A stretch of DNA of 64,000 nucleotides, taken from NCBI GenBank assembly GCA_024229495.1, contig JAAESJ010000559.1:1-64000 (forward strand), given 5' to 3'. Of this stretch, positions 1 to 8,567 are shown piece by piece. The notes beneath the pieces were generated by a model. That model had not been told where the DNA came from. It was given only the letters and a program-made list of their open reading frames with translations, and ran no database searches. Position 1 is the stretch's first letter, and each line of letters opens with the position of its first letter. Position numbers and translations under genes: made by a program. The DNA is from Verrucomicrobiaceae bacterium (lineage in GTDB: Bacteria; Verrucomicrobiota; Verrucomicrobiia; Verrucomicrobiales; DEV007).

Positions 1-3000
1 GGAGACCAAGACCCCGGAGGAGACCAAGACCCCGGAGGAGACCAAGACCCCGGAGGAGACCAAGACCCCGGAGGAGACCAAGACCCCGGAGGAGACCAAG
101 ACCCCGGAGGAAACCAAGACCCCGGAGGAAACCAAGACCCCGGAGGAGATCGACCTCAGCAAACTCAAACCAAACCCGCTTGGTGATTTCAAGTGGGAGA
201 TCAAGGGGAATCTGGTCACCATTATTCAGTGCAAAGCCAGTGGAACGGTTGTCCTGCCAAAGAAAATCGCAGGATTTCCGGTCGGCAGGATCGGATCCCT
301 CACTTCCGATGGCAATACCCTGCCTAGCGCCCTCAAGGAAGGCAATGCCATCCCCGATGGAGTAACCCGCCTTGTGATTCCGGAAACCCTGGAAAGTATT
401 GGAGACGGTGCATTTTACGGATGCAAAAGCCTGACCATCCTGAACCTCCCCGACAAGGTGAGCAGTATCGGCAGGTATGCCTTCTATGGTTGTGACAAAC
501 TCAGGAACCTCTCCCTTGGAACCGGCCTCAAGGCCATCGGGGAAGGTGCGTTTTACAACTGCAGAAACCTTGAGCCTCTTATCCTTCCCGACACCCTCAA
601 CGTCATCGCGGCAAAGGCATTCTATGATTGTATCCGGTTTACGGAAATCACCATACCTGATGCCGTAAACAATATTTCATATGCCGCCTTTGACGGGTGC
701 AGCAACCTGCAAACCATCACTGTCACGGAAAAAAACGGAACCTTCTCAAGCATCGACGGCGTCCTATTCAACAAGGCCGGCCAAATCCTAATAAGTTGCC
801 CGCAAACACGAAAAGGTGACTACCAGGCTCCTCCCTCGGTAACCGAGGTTGGCACTAACGCCTTTTATCGGTGTTCTTCACTGACATCAATCAGCCTGCC
901 TGATGGTGTCGCCACTATCCGAAATGATGCGTTTCGTGAGTGTTCTTCACTAAAAACTCTTAATCTCCCGCAAAACCTCACCTCCCTGGGTTCCTCTTCA
1001 CTCGCTTTTTGTGAGGCTCTTGAAAGTGCCGCTATTCCCGCTGGAGTCACCGCGATAGAAAAATATGTTTTCCATGGGTGCAAAAGCCTCAAGAGCATTA
1101 CCCTCCCGACAAACCTAACCAGCATCGGCAGTCATGCCTTCAGGGGATGTGCCGCAATGACCGGTCTCTCACTCCCGGTAAAACTTGCCTCCATTGGCAA
1201 TAACGCCTTTCAGGGATGTGAAAGCTTAAACAGCCTGACCCTGCCCGGAAAACTCTCCTCCATCGGCAAGGCTGCCTTTAGTGAATGCACCAGCCTGAAG
1301 GAGTTAAACATTCCCAACCCGGTAACCAATATTCAGGACCGCACTTTTTCCGGATGCGAGAGCCTGACTAGGATAACGCTGGGCAAGGCAGTTACCAATA
1401 TCGGCAGTTATTCCTTCAGCGGGTGTGCTCAACTGCAACAACTTGCCATTCCCGATACGGTCATCACCATCGGTGCAGGTGCCTTTGCAACCTGCCAAAG
1501 CCTTGAAGCGATTACCATCCCTGATGAAATCAACCACGCAATATCCACCTCACCAAGTGCATCGGGCGGGAACACCCTCTCCCAGTTCTTCGGTTGCAGC
1601 GGGTTAAAAAAGGTAACCATAATGGTACCGATCATCAGCGGTAGCCATACGCACTGGATTAACAATGAGTCACTGAAAACCACCGGGGTCACGGAAATCA
1701 TCTTCAGTCAGGGAGTAACTGCAATTGGTGGCAGCACCTTTAAAGGCTGCTCTGCTCTGAAAAGCCTGAGTTTCCCGGAAAGCCTAGCAACTATTGGGAG
1801 CGATGCCTTTTGGGGCTGCAGTGGCCTTAAGGCGCTGAATTTTCCCTCCAACCTTTCCTCGATTGGCAGCAATGCCTTCAGGGAATGCACCGGACTGGAA
1901 ACACTCGAAGTTCCAAGCTCAATAACGGCGATTGGCGACCACACATTCAGAGGTTGCAGCAAATTGACCGGGGTCAACATGAGCAAGAAACTCACCGGTA
2001 TCGGCAAGTATGCATTTGCCGGGTGCACCCAACTCAAGAATCTGGAAATTCCGGAAGGGGTCATCACCCTTGGTGATGGAGCCTTTGCTTCCTGCCAAAG
2101 TCTTGAATCGATCACCATTCCCGCCGGTCTTAACCACGCAATATCCACCTCACATACCACGGATCTTTTCACAGGCGCAACCTTATCACAATTCTATGAG
2201 TGCAGTGCATTGACCAGCGTGACCATCAGGCCGGCCTCGGTCAATACCGGTCATACTGCATGGATTGACAATGACCTACTAAAGACAAACGCCATCACGG
2301 AAATCATCCTGGCCGAGGGAGTCGATGAGATTGGCGACGCAACATTCAGGGACAAGGACAGCATCGAACAAATTACCGTGCCCGTCAGCGTCAGTCGGAT
2401 TGGCTCTGCTGCCTTCCAGAACTGCACCAGTTTAAAGGAAATCTCCATCAGCAGGGTGACTGCCAGCATTGCAGGCAACGCATTTGATGGCTGCAACGCA
2501 CTCAGTGCGATAAACATTGCAGCAGGTAACGCAACCTACTCGAGCAAGGAGGGCATTCTCTTCAACAAGTCCGGGGAAGTCCTCCTCAAGTGCCCTGAAG
2601 GCAAGGCGGGCGCATGCGCCATTGCCAAGGGCGTAACTGCCATCAACGGCAATGCATTCCGCAATTGCGCCTTGCTGAGGGCCATCACCCTCCCGGAGGG
2701 AGTAACCAGCATTGGGGGGCATGCTTTCAGCCATTGCGTTGGCCTTGCAGCAATCTCCTTACCGGAAAGCACGGTCACCATCGCCGATTATGCCTTCAAC
2801 TCCTGCACTGCCTTGAAAACATTCACCATCCCAAAGGCCGTCACCACCATCGGCACTTTTGTCTTTGCCGGTTGCAACACTCTCAAGGACGTGACGATCG
2901 GGGAAAACGTCGCCACTATCGGCACCGCGTCATTCAGTGACTGCAAAAACCTCACCAATGTAGAGGTCCTTGGCAAGGGCATCCCCGAGGGTATCGACGT

Positions 3001-3103
3001 GTTTCACAATTCCCCGGCAACGGTGTATTACCAGCCAGGGGCTCAAGGTTGGGGAGCTTTCTGGAACGGCAAAGCGCTCAAGCCCGTTGTCCAACGACCA
3101 TAG
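1..3103 (+). CDS. BspA-type leucine-rich-repeat (LRR_5) surface protein, 5'-truncated by the window edge
   Basis: The frame is open from base 2 to the TAG at 3101-3103, so the gene starts left of the window. The GTG at 374 is only an internal valine. After a Thr-Lys-Thr-Pro-Glu-Glu repeat (2-148) and a short globular stretch come about 30 repeats of roughly 23 residues of the Treponema/BspA LRR_5 type (pattern: IG..AF.GC..L..L.LP..L..I). The C-terminus (VYYQPGAQGWGAFWNG) is the usual end of BspA-like proteins. Two segments about 600 bp apart are near copies, each interrupting the LRR array with an N-H-A-I-S-T-S insert. LRR_5 proteins are usually secreted or surface-bound and act in adhesion or protein binding. 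The signal peptide and any anchor lie outside the window or are absent. The family call is firm; the ligand is unknown. Confidence 0.9.
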   Translation, partial: ETKTPEETKTPEETKTPEETKTPEETKTPEETKTPEETKTPEETKTPEEIDLSKLKPNPLGDFKWEIKGNLVTIIQCKASGTVVLPKKIAGFPVGRIGSLTSDGNTLPSALKEGNAIPDGVTRLVIPETLESIGDGAFYGCKSLTILNLPDKVSSIGRYAFYGCDKLRNLSLGTGLKAIGEGAFYNCRNLEPLILPDTLNVIAAKAFYDCIRFTEITIPDAVNNISYAAFDGCSNLQTITVTEKNGTFSSIDGVLFNKAGQILISCPQTRKGDYQAPPSVTEVGTNAFYRCSSLTSISLPDGVATIRNDAFRECSSLKTLNLPQNLTSLGSSSLAFCEALESAAIPAGVTAIEKYVFHGCKSLKSITLPTNLTSIGSHAFRGCAAMTGLSLPVKLASIGNNAFQGCESLNSLTLPGKLSSIGKAAFSECTSLKELNIPNPVTNIQDRTFSGCESLTRITLGKAVTNIGSYSFSGCAQLQQLAIPDTVITIGAGAFATCQSLEAITIPDEINHAISTSPSASGGNTLSQFFGCSGLKKVTIMVPIISGSHTHWINNESLKTTGVTEIIFSQGVTAIGGSTFKGCSALKSLSFPESLATIGSDAFWGCSGLKALNFPSNLSSIGSNAFRECTGLETLEVPSSITAIGDHTFRGCSKLTGVNMSKKLTGIGKYAFAGCTQLKNLEIPEGVITLGDGAFASCQSLESITIPAGLNHAISTSHTTDLFTGATLSQFYECSALTSVTIRPASVNTGHTAWIDNDLLKTNAITEIILAEGVDEIGDATFRDKDSIEQITVPVSVSRIGSAAFQNCTSLKEISISRVTASIAGNAFDGCNALSAINIAAGNATYSSKEGILFNKSGEVLLKCPEGKAGACAIAKGVTAINGNAFRNCALLRAITLPEGVTSIGGHAFSHCVGLAAISLPESTVTIADYAFNSCTALKTFTIPKAVTTIGTFVFAGCNTLKDVTIGENVATIGTASFSDCKNLTNVEVLGKGIPEGIDVFHNSPATVYYQPGAQGWGAFWNGKALKPVVQRP
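2..148 (+). repeat. 18-bp coding minisatellite (TKTPEE), 8 units, continuing off the left edge
   Basis: Eight head-to-tail 18-bp units (unit starts at 2, 20, 38 and so on) encode E-T-K-T-P-E in the frame of the LRR gene. The first six are identical. The last two carry GAA for GAG at one Glu codon, so the array is very homogeneous and probably changes copy number. It would form a charged, proline-rich stalk in front of the LRR domain. The left boundary is not visible. Confidence 0.95.
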
Positions 3104-3229
3104 CTCCACGTATTGCCTTCATAACATCCTGATCCTCACCTGTCTCATTATGCGCTTGACCCGGTGTCCCCTGAACGCACAACTTAGAACACATCCATAA
3201 TTGGTCCCAAGATTTGACCCGAACACACC

Positions 3230-4168
3230 ATGAAAAAAACCTATCTCCTTATCACTACCGCCATTCTCGCCCTGAGCACCTTCACGGCAACAGCAGAACG
3301 CCTTGTGCTTGTCGGCGCCTCCTATGGTAAGAACATTCTCGCTATCTGTGATTCCAAGGGCGAACCTGTCTGGCAACACAAGACTGCCGGGCCGCAACGC
3401 GGTCACACCGGTCACCATGATGTCCACCTGCTCGCTAACGGCAATATCCTCTTCCACGACACCTGGACCACCTTGAAGGAAATCACTCTCGACAAGAAAG
3501 TTGTCTGGGAATATGACTGCGCGAAGAGCAACGGCAATCAGGGCAAGCGCGTCGACGTACACGCATTCGCCCGCCTGCCAAACGGCAATACCGCCATTGT
3601 CGAGAGTAGCGTGGGTCGTATCATCGAGGTCGACAGCGACGGCAAGCTCGTCCATCAGTTTCCCCTAAAGAAGGGTGGCACCCAGTCCACCCGCTGGGTT
3701 CGTCAGACGCCCAAGGGTAATTGGCTGGTGTGCTCAGAGAACCCCGGCGTCGTCACCGAGTATGACAGGGAAGGCAATATCGTCTGGGATTATCTAATCA
3801 AAACACGTGTCTACGGCGCAATCCGCCTCAAAAGCGGTAACACGCTCATTGCATCAGGAAGCGGCAACAGCATCGTTGAGGTAACCCCGGATAAAAAAGT
3901 AGCTTGGGAGGTCAAGGGGCAGGTGCCAGGCACAGATATCAAGCTCAAGTGGATGACCTGCCTTCAGGAGCAGGAAAACGGCAACTACATCGCCGGTAAC
4001 TGCCACGCCGGGCCGGACAACCCACAAATCTTTGAGATCACCAAGGACAAAAAGGTGGTCTGGGAGTTCAATGAATATGAACTGGTCGGCAACGGGCTCG
4101 CCTGCTGGCAGGTCCTTGATGACAAGCAGTCCGCCATGGTGCGCAAAAAACTCGCCGCATTGAAATAG
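3230..4168 (+). CDS. Secreted PQQ-like beta-propeller protein
   Basis: 312 residues. The start ATG leads into a clear signal peptide (Lys-Lys, hydrophobic core, A-T-A-E cleavage region near residue 22). The mature part has repeating blade signatures of the form V-W-(E/D)-(Y/V/F) preceded by D-K-K or D-G-K (VWQH, VWEYD, VWDY, AWEV, VWEF) and repeated N-G-N-(T/I/Y) turns, typical of the PQQ/arylsulfotransferase-like propellers frequent in Planctomycetes and Verrucomicrobia. No catalytic histidines diagnostic of arylsulfotransferase stand out. A periplasmic or extracellular binding or scaffold role is inferred. It lies 126 bp after the LRR gene on the same strand. The exact substrate is unknown. 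Confidence 0.8.
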   Translation: MKKTYLLITTAILALSTFTATAERLVLVGASYGKNILAICDSKGEPVWQHKTAGPQRGHTGHHDVHLLANGNILFHDTWTTLKEITLDKKVVWEYDCAKSNGNQGKRVDVHAFARLPNGNTAIVESSVGRIIEVDSDGKLVHQFPLKKGGTQSTRWVRQTPKGNWLVCSENPGVVTEYDREGNIVWDYLIKTRVYGAIRLKSGNTLIASGSGNSIVEVTPDKKVAWEVKGQVPGTDIKLKWMTCLQEQENGNYIAGNCHAGPDNPQIFEITKDKKVVWEFNEYELVGNGLACWQVLDDKQSAMVRKKLAALK

Positions 4169-4206
4169 AATTTTACTGCTCGTGGAGCCCCCTGAGGCAT
4201 CAGCTT

Positions 4207-4485
4207 GTGGATATTGACCCAAGAGAGAAGATCCACAAAGTCTCCCTCACGGCGTCCCTTATACGCATTGGCAATTGGGTTATGGGGGTCGGCACGCTGG
4301 TCCTGCTTGCCGTCAGCCTTATCTGGGTAAATACCGCATTGTTCTTTACCTTATGTATCCCTGCCGGATTGGCGGCATGGTCAATATGGGATCGACGCCG
4401 CTGTAAAAAAATACGGCAAAGGCGGATGGGATGGCAGTGGCGATTAGCATCGCTCAAAATGTATTGCCCTATAACCAAAGGATGA
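4207..4485 (+). CDS. Small predicted two-helix membrane protein (hypothetical)
   Basis: 92 codons from a GTG start. Two hydrophobic stretches (about residues 18-37 and 41-57) are joined by a short turn and followed by a basic cytosolic-type tail (D-R-R-R-C-K-K). No family is recognised. A longer open frame on the opposite strand (4200-4628) covers the same bases, so coding is not certain. The transmembrane pattern and position inside a run of plus-strand genes favour this strand. Confidence 0.35.
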   Translation: MDIDPREKIHKVSLTASLIRIGNWVMGVGTLVLLAVSLIWVNTALFFTLCIPAGLAAWSIWDRRRCKKIRQRRMGWQWRLASLKMYCPITKG

Positions 4486-4636
4486 CACCCTGCACATTGT
4501 ATAGATAAACCACTCTCTATATCCCGACAGTCAATGAACCCCGGATGGATTAATGAATCCAATGGTAGGAAAAAATGTATCCTGCCTTGTGAAAACAGAC
4601 TTCCCCTTTCCAATTTGGACCTACACAATATATACC

Positions 4637-5539
4637 ATGCATAACTTCTCCAGACGCTCCTTTATCCGCACCACCGCTCTCGGTAGTGCCACCATGACCC
4701 TCACGCCGGGAAGCTTTGCCGCCGGCAAGGATGACCCCAAGCGCTTCCAGATCGGAATCCAGGAATACACCTTCCATCGCTGGCTGAACGGGAAAAAGCT
4801 CAAGCACCTCGACTACCCGGCACTGGCAAAGGAGAAACTGGGCATCACCCACATTGAATACTGGAACCGCCCCTTCAAGGGAAGACACACCGACAAGAAA
4901 TACATGACAGAACTCGTCAAGCGCACCACCGGCGAGGGCATGAAGAACGTGCTCATTCTCGTTGACGCAGGAAACCAGCTTGATTCGCCGGATGCCGCAC
5001 AGCGAGCACGCGCCATTGATGAACACAAGGGCTGGGTTGACTGTGCCGCACAACTGGGGTGTGATGCAATCCGTGTTAATTGCCGTTCCGGCGGCGACCG
5101 GGGTCTGAACCTGGAGAATGCCGCCAAGGGGCTTGGTCCGCTCTGTGATTACGCCAAGGACACCAAGGTCAAGATCGTCATTGAGCCGCACGGTGGTAAT
5201 TCACAGGATCCTGACTGGCTATTGGCCGCAATGAAAAAAATTAACCATCCCGGCGCGGGCATCCTTCCCGACTTCAACAACTACGGCCGCTACGACCGCT
5301 ACGAGGCCGTCACCAAGAGTCTGCCCTACGCACCGGCTGTATGCGCCAAGGCCCTGAATTTTGATGACAAGGGCAACGAGACACGAACGGATTTCTTCAG
5401 AATGCTCAAGATTATCTACCGGTCGGATTTCTCCGGGGTCATCTCCATCGAGTTCGAAGGCCACGGCATTGACCCGGTGGAAGGAGCGCTTAAGACAAAG
5501 GCTCTCATTGAGAAAGCACTCAAAGCGGCCGCGGCATAA
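4637..5539 (+). CDS. Tat-exported sugar phosphate isomerase/epimerase-like TIM-barrel protein
   Basis: 300 residues from the ATG at 4637. This start is chosen over the upstream in-frame GTG-type start at 4553 because it puts the twin-arginine motif S-R-R-S-F-I-R at residues 4-10, followed by a hydrophobic h-region and an A-A-G-K cleavage area. The body matches the xylose isomerase-like (AP endonuclease family 2) barrel: I-E-Y-W strand, V-I-E-P-H-G-G-N metal-site strand, I-L-P-D-F-N-N-Y and the closing I-S-I-E-F-E-G-H. Such Tat barrels are abundant in PVC bacteria and act on sugars outside the cytoplasm, but substrates are rarely known. The sulfatase 58 bp downstream suggests a shared polysaccharide-related role (inference). 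Confidence 0.82.
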   Translation: MHNFSRRSFIRTTALGSATMTLTPGSFAAGKDDPKRFQIGIQEYTFHRWLNGKKLKHLDYPALAKEKLGITHIEYWNRPFKGRHTDKKYMTELVKRTTGEGMKNVLILVDAGNQLDSPDAAQRARAIDEHKGWVDCAAQLGCDAIRVNCRSGGDRGLNLENAAKGLGPLCDYAKDTKVKIVIEPHGGNSQDPDWLLAAMKKINHPGAGILPDFNNYGRYDRYEAVTKSLPYAPAVCAKALNFDDKGNETRTDFFRMLKIIYRSDFSGVISIEFEGHGIDPVEGALKTKALIEKALKAAAA

Positions 5540-5597
5540 GCCTCTATAAGTGAACCCTCACCTGAGGGGAATCTGCTGATCCGTGAACATTGATACC

Positions 5598-7064
5598 ATG
5601 GGCAAACTCCCCTGCTGGCTTCTTGGCGTCTGCCTGACCTGCGCAAGCCTGCAGGGGGCAGCCGTAAGCCGGCCAAGCGTCCTGTTTATTGCCGTGGACG
5701 ACTTGGCGCCGGCATTACGTTGCTACGGCGATCTTGTCGCTAAAACCCCACACATTGACCGGCTGGCGGCAAGCGGGGTGCGCTTTGACCGTGCCTACAA
5801 CCAGCTGCCTCTATGCAATCCCACCAGGGCGAGCGTGATGACCGGGCTGAGACCGGACACCATCAAGGTCTATGATCTTGATCGTCACTTCCGCGATGAA
5901 TTACCAAATGCGGTGACACTTTCGCAAACTTTCATGCGCAATGGCTGGTGGGCGGGCCGCGTAGGCAAGATCTATCATTACAATGTACCCGCCAGTATTG
6001 GCACCGATGGCTTTGATGACCCTCCCTCCTGGCAGCAAACGGTAAATCCAAAGGGCCGCGACAAGGCCGACGAACACCTGATTTTCAATGCCGAACCGCA
6101 TCGCAAGATCAGCGGTGCGCTCAGCTGGCTGGCAGCCGAGGGCGGGGACGAGGAACAGACCGATGGGATGATTGCCACCGAATCCATTAAACTCATGCGG
6201 GAACTTAAGAGAAAAGGAAAGCCATTCTTCCTCGCCACCGGGTTCTTCCGGCCACACACCCCATACGTTGCTCCGAAAAAATACTTCGACATGTATCCAC
6301 TCTCCGAGATGCGCCTGCCATACGCACCAAAGGAGGATCGATCCGACATCCCCACGGCTGCCTTCGCCCACAACTGCCCGGTACCCCATTACGGACTTGA
6401 TCAACTCACCCTGCGCAAGGCCTTGCAGGCCTATTATGCCACGGTCTCATTCATTGACGCGCAGATTGGGCGAATGATGTCCGCCCTTAAGCAACTTGAC
6501 CTGGAAAAAAACACCATTGTCGTGCTCTGGAGCGACCATGGATATCATCTGGGAGAGCACAACGGAATCTGGCAGAAACGCACACTCTTTGAACAATGCG
6601 CCCGCACGCCGCTGATCATTCGTGCCCCGGGCAGCAGGGGCAACGGCACCGCGTGCAAGCGCATCGTTGAGTTCGTGGACATTTACCCGACCTTAACCGA
6701 CCTTGCCGGCCTGACCCCTCCTGGAAACCTAGCCGGACGCAGTCTAAAGCCCCTGCTCAATGACCCGCTGGCAGAGTGGAACGGCACCGCCATCACCCAG
6801 GTGCTACGCCCGGCAGACAAACGTCTGGCTAAGCCGGTGATGGGCCGCAGCATCCGCACCAATCGCTGGCGCTACAGCGACTGGGCGGAAGGAAAAGCCG
6901 GAATCGAGCTCTATGACCATGCGAGCGACCCGATGGAATTTCACAACCTGGCACTCGCCCCGGACGATCAATCAAGGCAAGTCATGGAAAAACTGCGCAC
7001 TATGCTTGCCAGAAAGGCAAGCGGCAAGGCACCTCAAACCCCATTCAATCCAAAACGCCTCTGA
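5598..7064 (+). CDS. Formylglycine sulfatase, iduronate-2-sulfatase-like (S1 family)
   Basis: 488 residues from ATG 5598. A GTG at 5583 adds five residues with an acidic residue ahead of the signal peptide, so ATG is preferred. Signal peptide to about residue 22. Metal-site D-D in AVDDLAP near residues 34-35. The sulfatase signature C-N-P-T-R-A-S contains the Cys (residue 73) converted to formylglycine; the second metal site is [11 protein letters not shown]. The run G-L-R-P-D-T after the signature and the H-F-R element are characteristic of iduronate-2-sulfatase-like members. It should hydrolyse sulfate esters of sulfated glycans in the periplasm or outside. The maturation enzyme (FGE or anSME) is not in the window. 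Confidence 0.9.
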   Translation: MGKLPCWLLGVCLTCASLQGAAVSRPSVLFIAVDDLAPALRCYGDLVAKTPHIDRLAASGVRFDRAYNQLPLCNPTRASVMTGLRPDTIKVYDLDRHFRDELPNAVTLSQTFMRNGWWAGRVGKIYHYNVPASIGTDGFDDPPSWQQTVNPKGRDKADEHLIFNAEPHRKISGALSWLAAEGGDEEQTDGMIATESIKLMRELKRKGKPFFLATGFFRPHTPYVAPKKYFDMYPLSEMRLPYAPKEDRSDIPTAAFAHNCPVPHYGLDQLTLRKALQAYYATVSFIDAQIGRMMSALKQLDLEKNTIVVLWSDHGYHLGEHNGIWQKRTLFEQCARTPLIIRAPGSRGNGTACKRIVEFVDIYPTLTDLAGLTPPGNLAGRSLKPLLNDPLAEWNGTAITQVLRPADKRLAKPVMGRSIRTNRWRYSDWAEGKAGIELYDHASDPMEFHNLALAPDDQSRQVMEKLRTMLARKASGKAPQTPFNPKRL

Positions 7065-7120
7065 TCACAACCGCGCAACGCCGGTTGCACAATCCCCTCA
7101 TTGCACTACGGCGGGATTGA

Positions 7121-7564
7121 TCACAGGGATTCACGCCAATGCGGGGCAAGCCCCAACTCCCTGCGGCGCTTGAACATCTGTTTTTCGAGGAGCTTGGTGA
7201 CAACATTCATCAGAAAAAGGACAAGCAGAATCATCGGAAAAAACCAGATAATATCCGCATCCTCAATTTTTCCCTGCACCGCAGCGACTGTCCCTACCCC
7301 AAAAATCCCCCCCATGGTGAGCATGATGATTTGAAACTGTGCAAAGGGAAACCTCGTGCCGCAGGTTGTGCATGCCCGCCAAACCACCACGCCGTCCCTG
7401 GATGCCGGTTCACCGCACCGTTCACACTCACTCCTCATAAAGTTTTCAGGCAACCGGATTTTCCGCTCCCGCCTTTTCGGTTTTGGCCCCTGCTGCTGTC
7501 TTTTGCGTCGCTTCTCACGACGCTTGCGGCGGCGCTCACTGCGCTCGGAATGACAAGCACCCAT
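7121..7564 (-). CDS. Zinc-ribbon membrane protein (hypothetical) with a repeat-derived N-terminus
   Basis: 147 codons. The middle holds a zinc-ribbon-like pair, C-E-R-C-G and C-T-T-C-G (about residues 47-72), followed by two hydrophobic helices (about 78-97 and 105-125) and a basic tail. The first 37 residues are an extremely basic run that starts M-G-A-C-H-S-E-R-S-E-R and coincides with a palindromic repeat (7505-7556) of a kind often mistranslated in draft genomes. The true start may therefore be the ATG at 7438, just before the zinc ribbon. Function unknown; the zinc-ribbon plus two-helix layout suggests a membrane-associated accessory factor. Confidence 0.5.
   Translation of the reverse strand: MGACHSERSERRRKRREKRRKRQQQGPKPKRRERKIRLPENFMRSECERCGEPASRDGVVVWRACTTCGTRFPFAQFQIIMLTMGGIFGVGTVAAVQGKIEDADIIWFFPMILLVLFLMNVVTKLLEKQMFKRRRELGLAPHWRESL
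7505..7556. repeat. Palindromic interspersed-type repeat (CHSERSER-encoding)
   Basis: Two adjacent inverted repeats: GCGTCG (7505-7510) pairs with CGACGC (7518-7523), and GCGC (7532-7535) pairs with GCGC (7541-7544). Read on the minus strand the second part encodes C-H-S-E-R-S-E-R, the typical peptide of a repeat widely seen in intergenic DNA of environmental genomes. Here it lies at the 5' end of the zinc-ribbon gene. A single copy is visible, so dispersal in this genome is inferred. Confidence 0.45.
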
Positions 7565-7638
7565 GATCTAGGACATCGCTCTGATGACATTCAAGAAAAC
7601 CCTCGGGCAGCAAGGGCATTGATATCCCCCGAAAAGCT

Positions 7639-8364
7639 TCATGGTTCCTGTCCGGTCGGGCAAATGACGACCTCCCGCACACAAACCTCCTGAGGCATCT
7701 GGTAGGAAAACAGAACCGTCTGGGCAATGGACTCCGGATCGAGGGCACCGCCAATTTGTTCGGCATAATCCAGCCAACCCTGACGCGCACTTTCCTCGCA
7801 ACCGTTATCAAGCAGTTCCGTGTAGACCATCCCCGGCGCAATAGTGACGAGACGAACATTACTGCCAGAAACCTCCTCGCGGATGTTCTCGGTAATCGCG
7901 TGGACCGCAAACTTGGTACCGCAATACACGGAATGACTGGCGAAAGTCTTCCTGCCTGCAATCGAACCCATGTTAATGATGGTGCCCGTCTTGCGCTCCA
8001 CCATGTCGCTGAGCACGAGGTGCACACCGTTGAGAACACCGCGAATATTCACATCAAGCATTCGCTGCCAGTCCTCCGGATCCTGTTCGGCAGGATTACC
8101 GTTAATCATAACCCCGGCATTGTTGACAATGCAATCCACCTTGCCGTATTGCTCTTCAGCCTCAGCGATTGCCTTCCGCATGCTGTCCAGGTCAAGCACA
8201 TCCACTTCCCTGCAAATCGTGTTCGGAAGCTGCATCGCCTCCATCAACTCCACGCGGCGGGCCAAAAGCAGCATCGGGTAGCCGGCGACTGCAAAGGCCT
8301 TCGCTGTTGCCTCACCGATCCCGGAACTGGCCCCGGTTATAACGACTAGTTTTTTCTCTTCCAT
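7639..8364 (-). CDS. SDR-family NAD(P)-dependent oxidoreductase
   Basis: 241 residues from the ATG at 8364, which begins M-E-E-K-K right before the first strand. The upstream ATG at 8394 adds ten residues with no counterpart in the family. Classical short-chain dehydrogenase: TGASSGIGEA nucleotide-binding turn near residue 10, N-N-A-G-V-M, catalytic Ser in M-G-S-I-A-G, and Y-C-G-T-K supplying Tyr and Lys. Similarity is to the YdfG-type (COG4221) serine/3-hydroxy acid dehydrogenase group, but the substrate cannot be fixed. Cytosolic. The gene stands 75 bp before the zinc-ribbon gene. Confidence 0.9.
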   Translation of the reverse strand: MEEKKLVVITGASSGIGEATAKAFAVAGYPMLLLARRVELMEAMQLPNTICREVDVLDLDSMRKAIAEAEEQYGKVDCIVNNAGVMINGNPAEQDPEDWQRMLDVNIRGVLNGVHLVLSDMVERKTGTIINMGSIAGRKTFASHSVYCGTKFAVHAITENIREEVSGSNVRLVTIAPGMVYTELLDNGCEESARQGWLDYAEQIGGALDPESIAQTVLFSYQMPQEVCVREVVICPTGQEP

Positions 8365-8448
8365 ATACAGATGATTAGACGACATCAGCATCAACGGGCA
8401 ACCCTATTCAGCATAGAAAAGAATTTTTTATAGTAATGCACGTTAATT

Positions 8449-8494
8449 GCCCGTCACACCTCATCAATTGCGCTCACTCCCCATTGTGACGGGC
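8449..8494. other. Long inverted repeat (10-bp perfect arms) between deacetylase and SDR genes
   Basis: GCCCGTCACA (8449-8458) is the exact reverse complement of TGTGACGGGC (8485-8494), with a 26-nt loop. It lies in the 203-bp gap after the deacetylase and before the SDR start. No T-run follows on the minus strand, so it is either a factor-dependent terminator hairpin or a regulatory structure in the SDR leader. An AT-rich TATAAA element follows it on the minus strand near 8429. Confidence 0.5.
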
Positions 8495-8511
8495 CTCAAC
8501 AGCAATATTCA

Positions 8512-8526
8512 GACAGATAATCTGTC
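8512..8526. promoter_or_regulatory. Short palindrome GACAGA-N3-TCTGTC, possible operator
   Basis: GACAGA (8512-8517) and TCTGTC (8521-8526) form a perfect 6-bp inverted repeat around TAA, 42 bp downstream of the deacetylase stop in transcription order. It could bind a dimeric regulator or be the tip of a small hairpin. No regulator family is implied by the sequence. Confidence 0.25.
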
Positions 8527-8567
8527 AGCTCCCACCTCTGTATCCCTCCAATGAAACCGGGAACACG

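Noticed and set aside
2-148. CRISPR array
   Set aside because: Units are contiguous without spacers and read in frame as protein; no cas genes.
3119-3655. 178-codon minus-strand frame
   Set aside because: Antisense to the beta-propeller gene, no motifs, no plausible start context.
4200-4628. Minus-strand 142-codon frame
   Set aside because: No motif or signal; the opposite strand offers a better membrane-protein reading.
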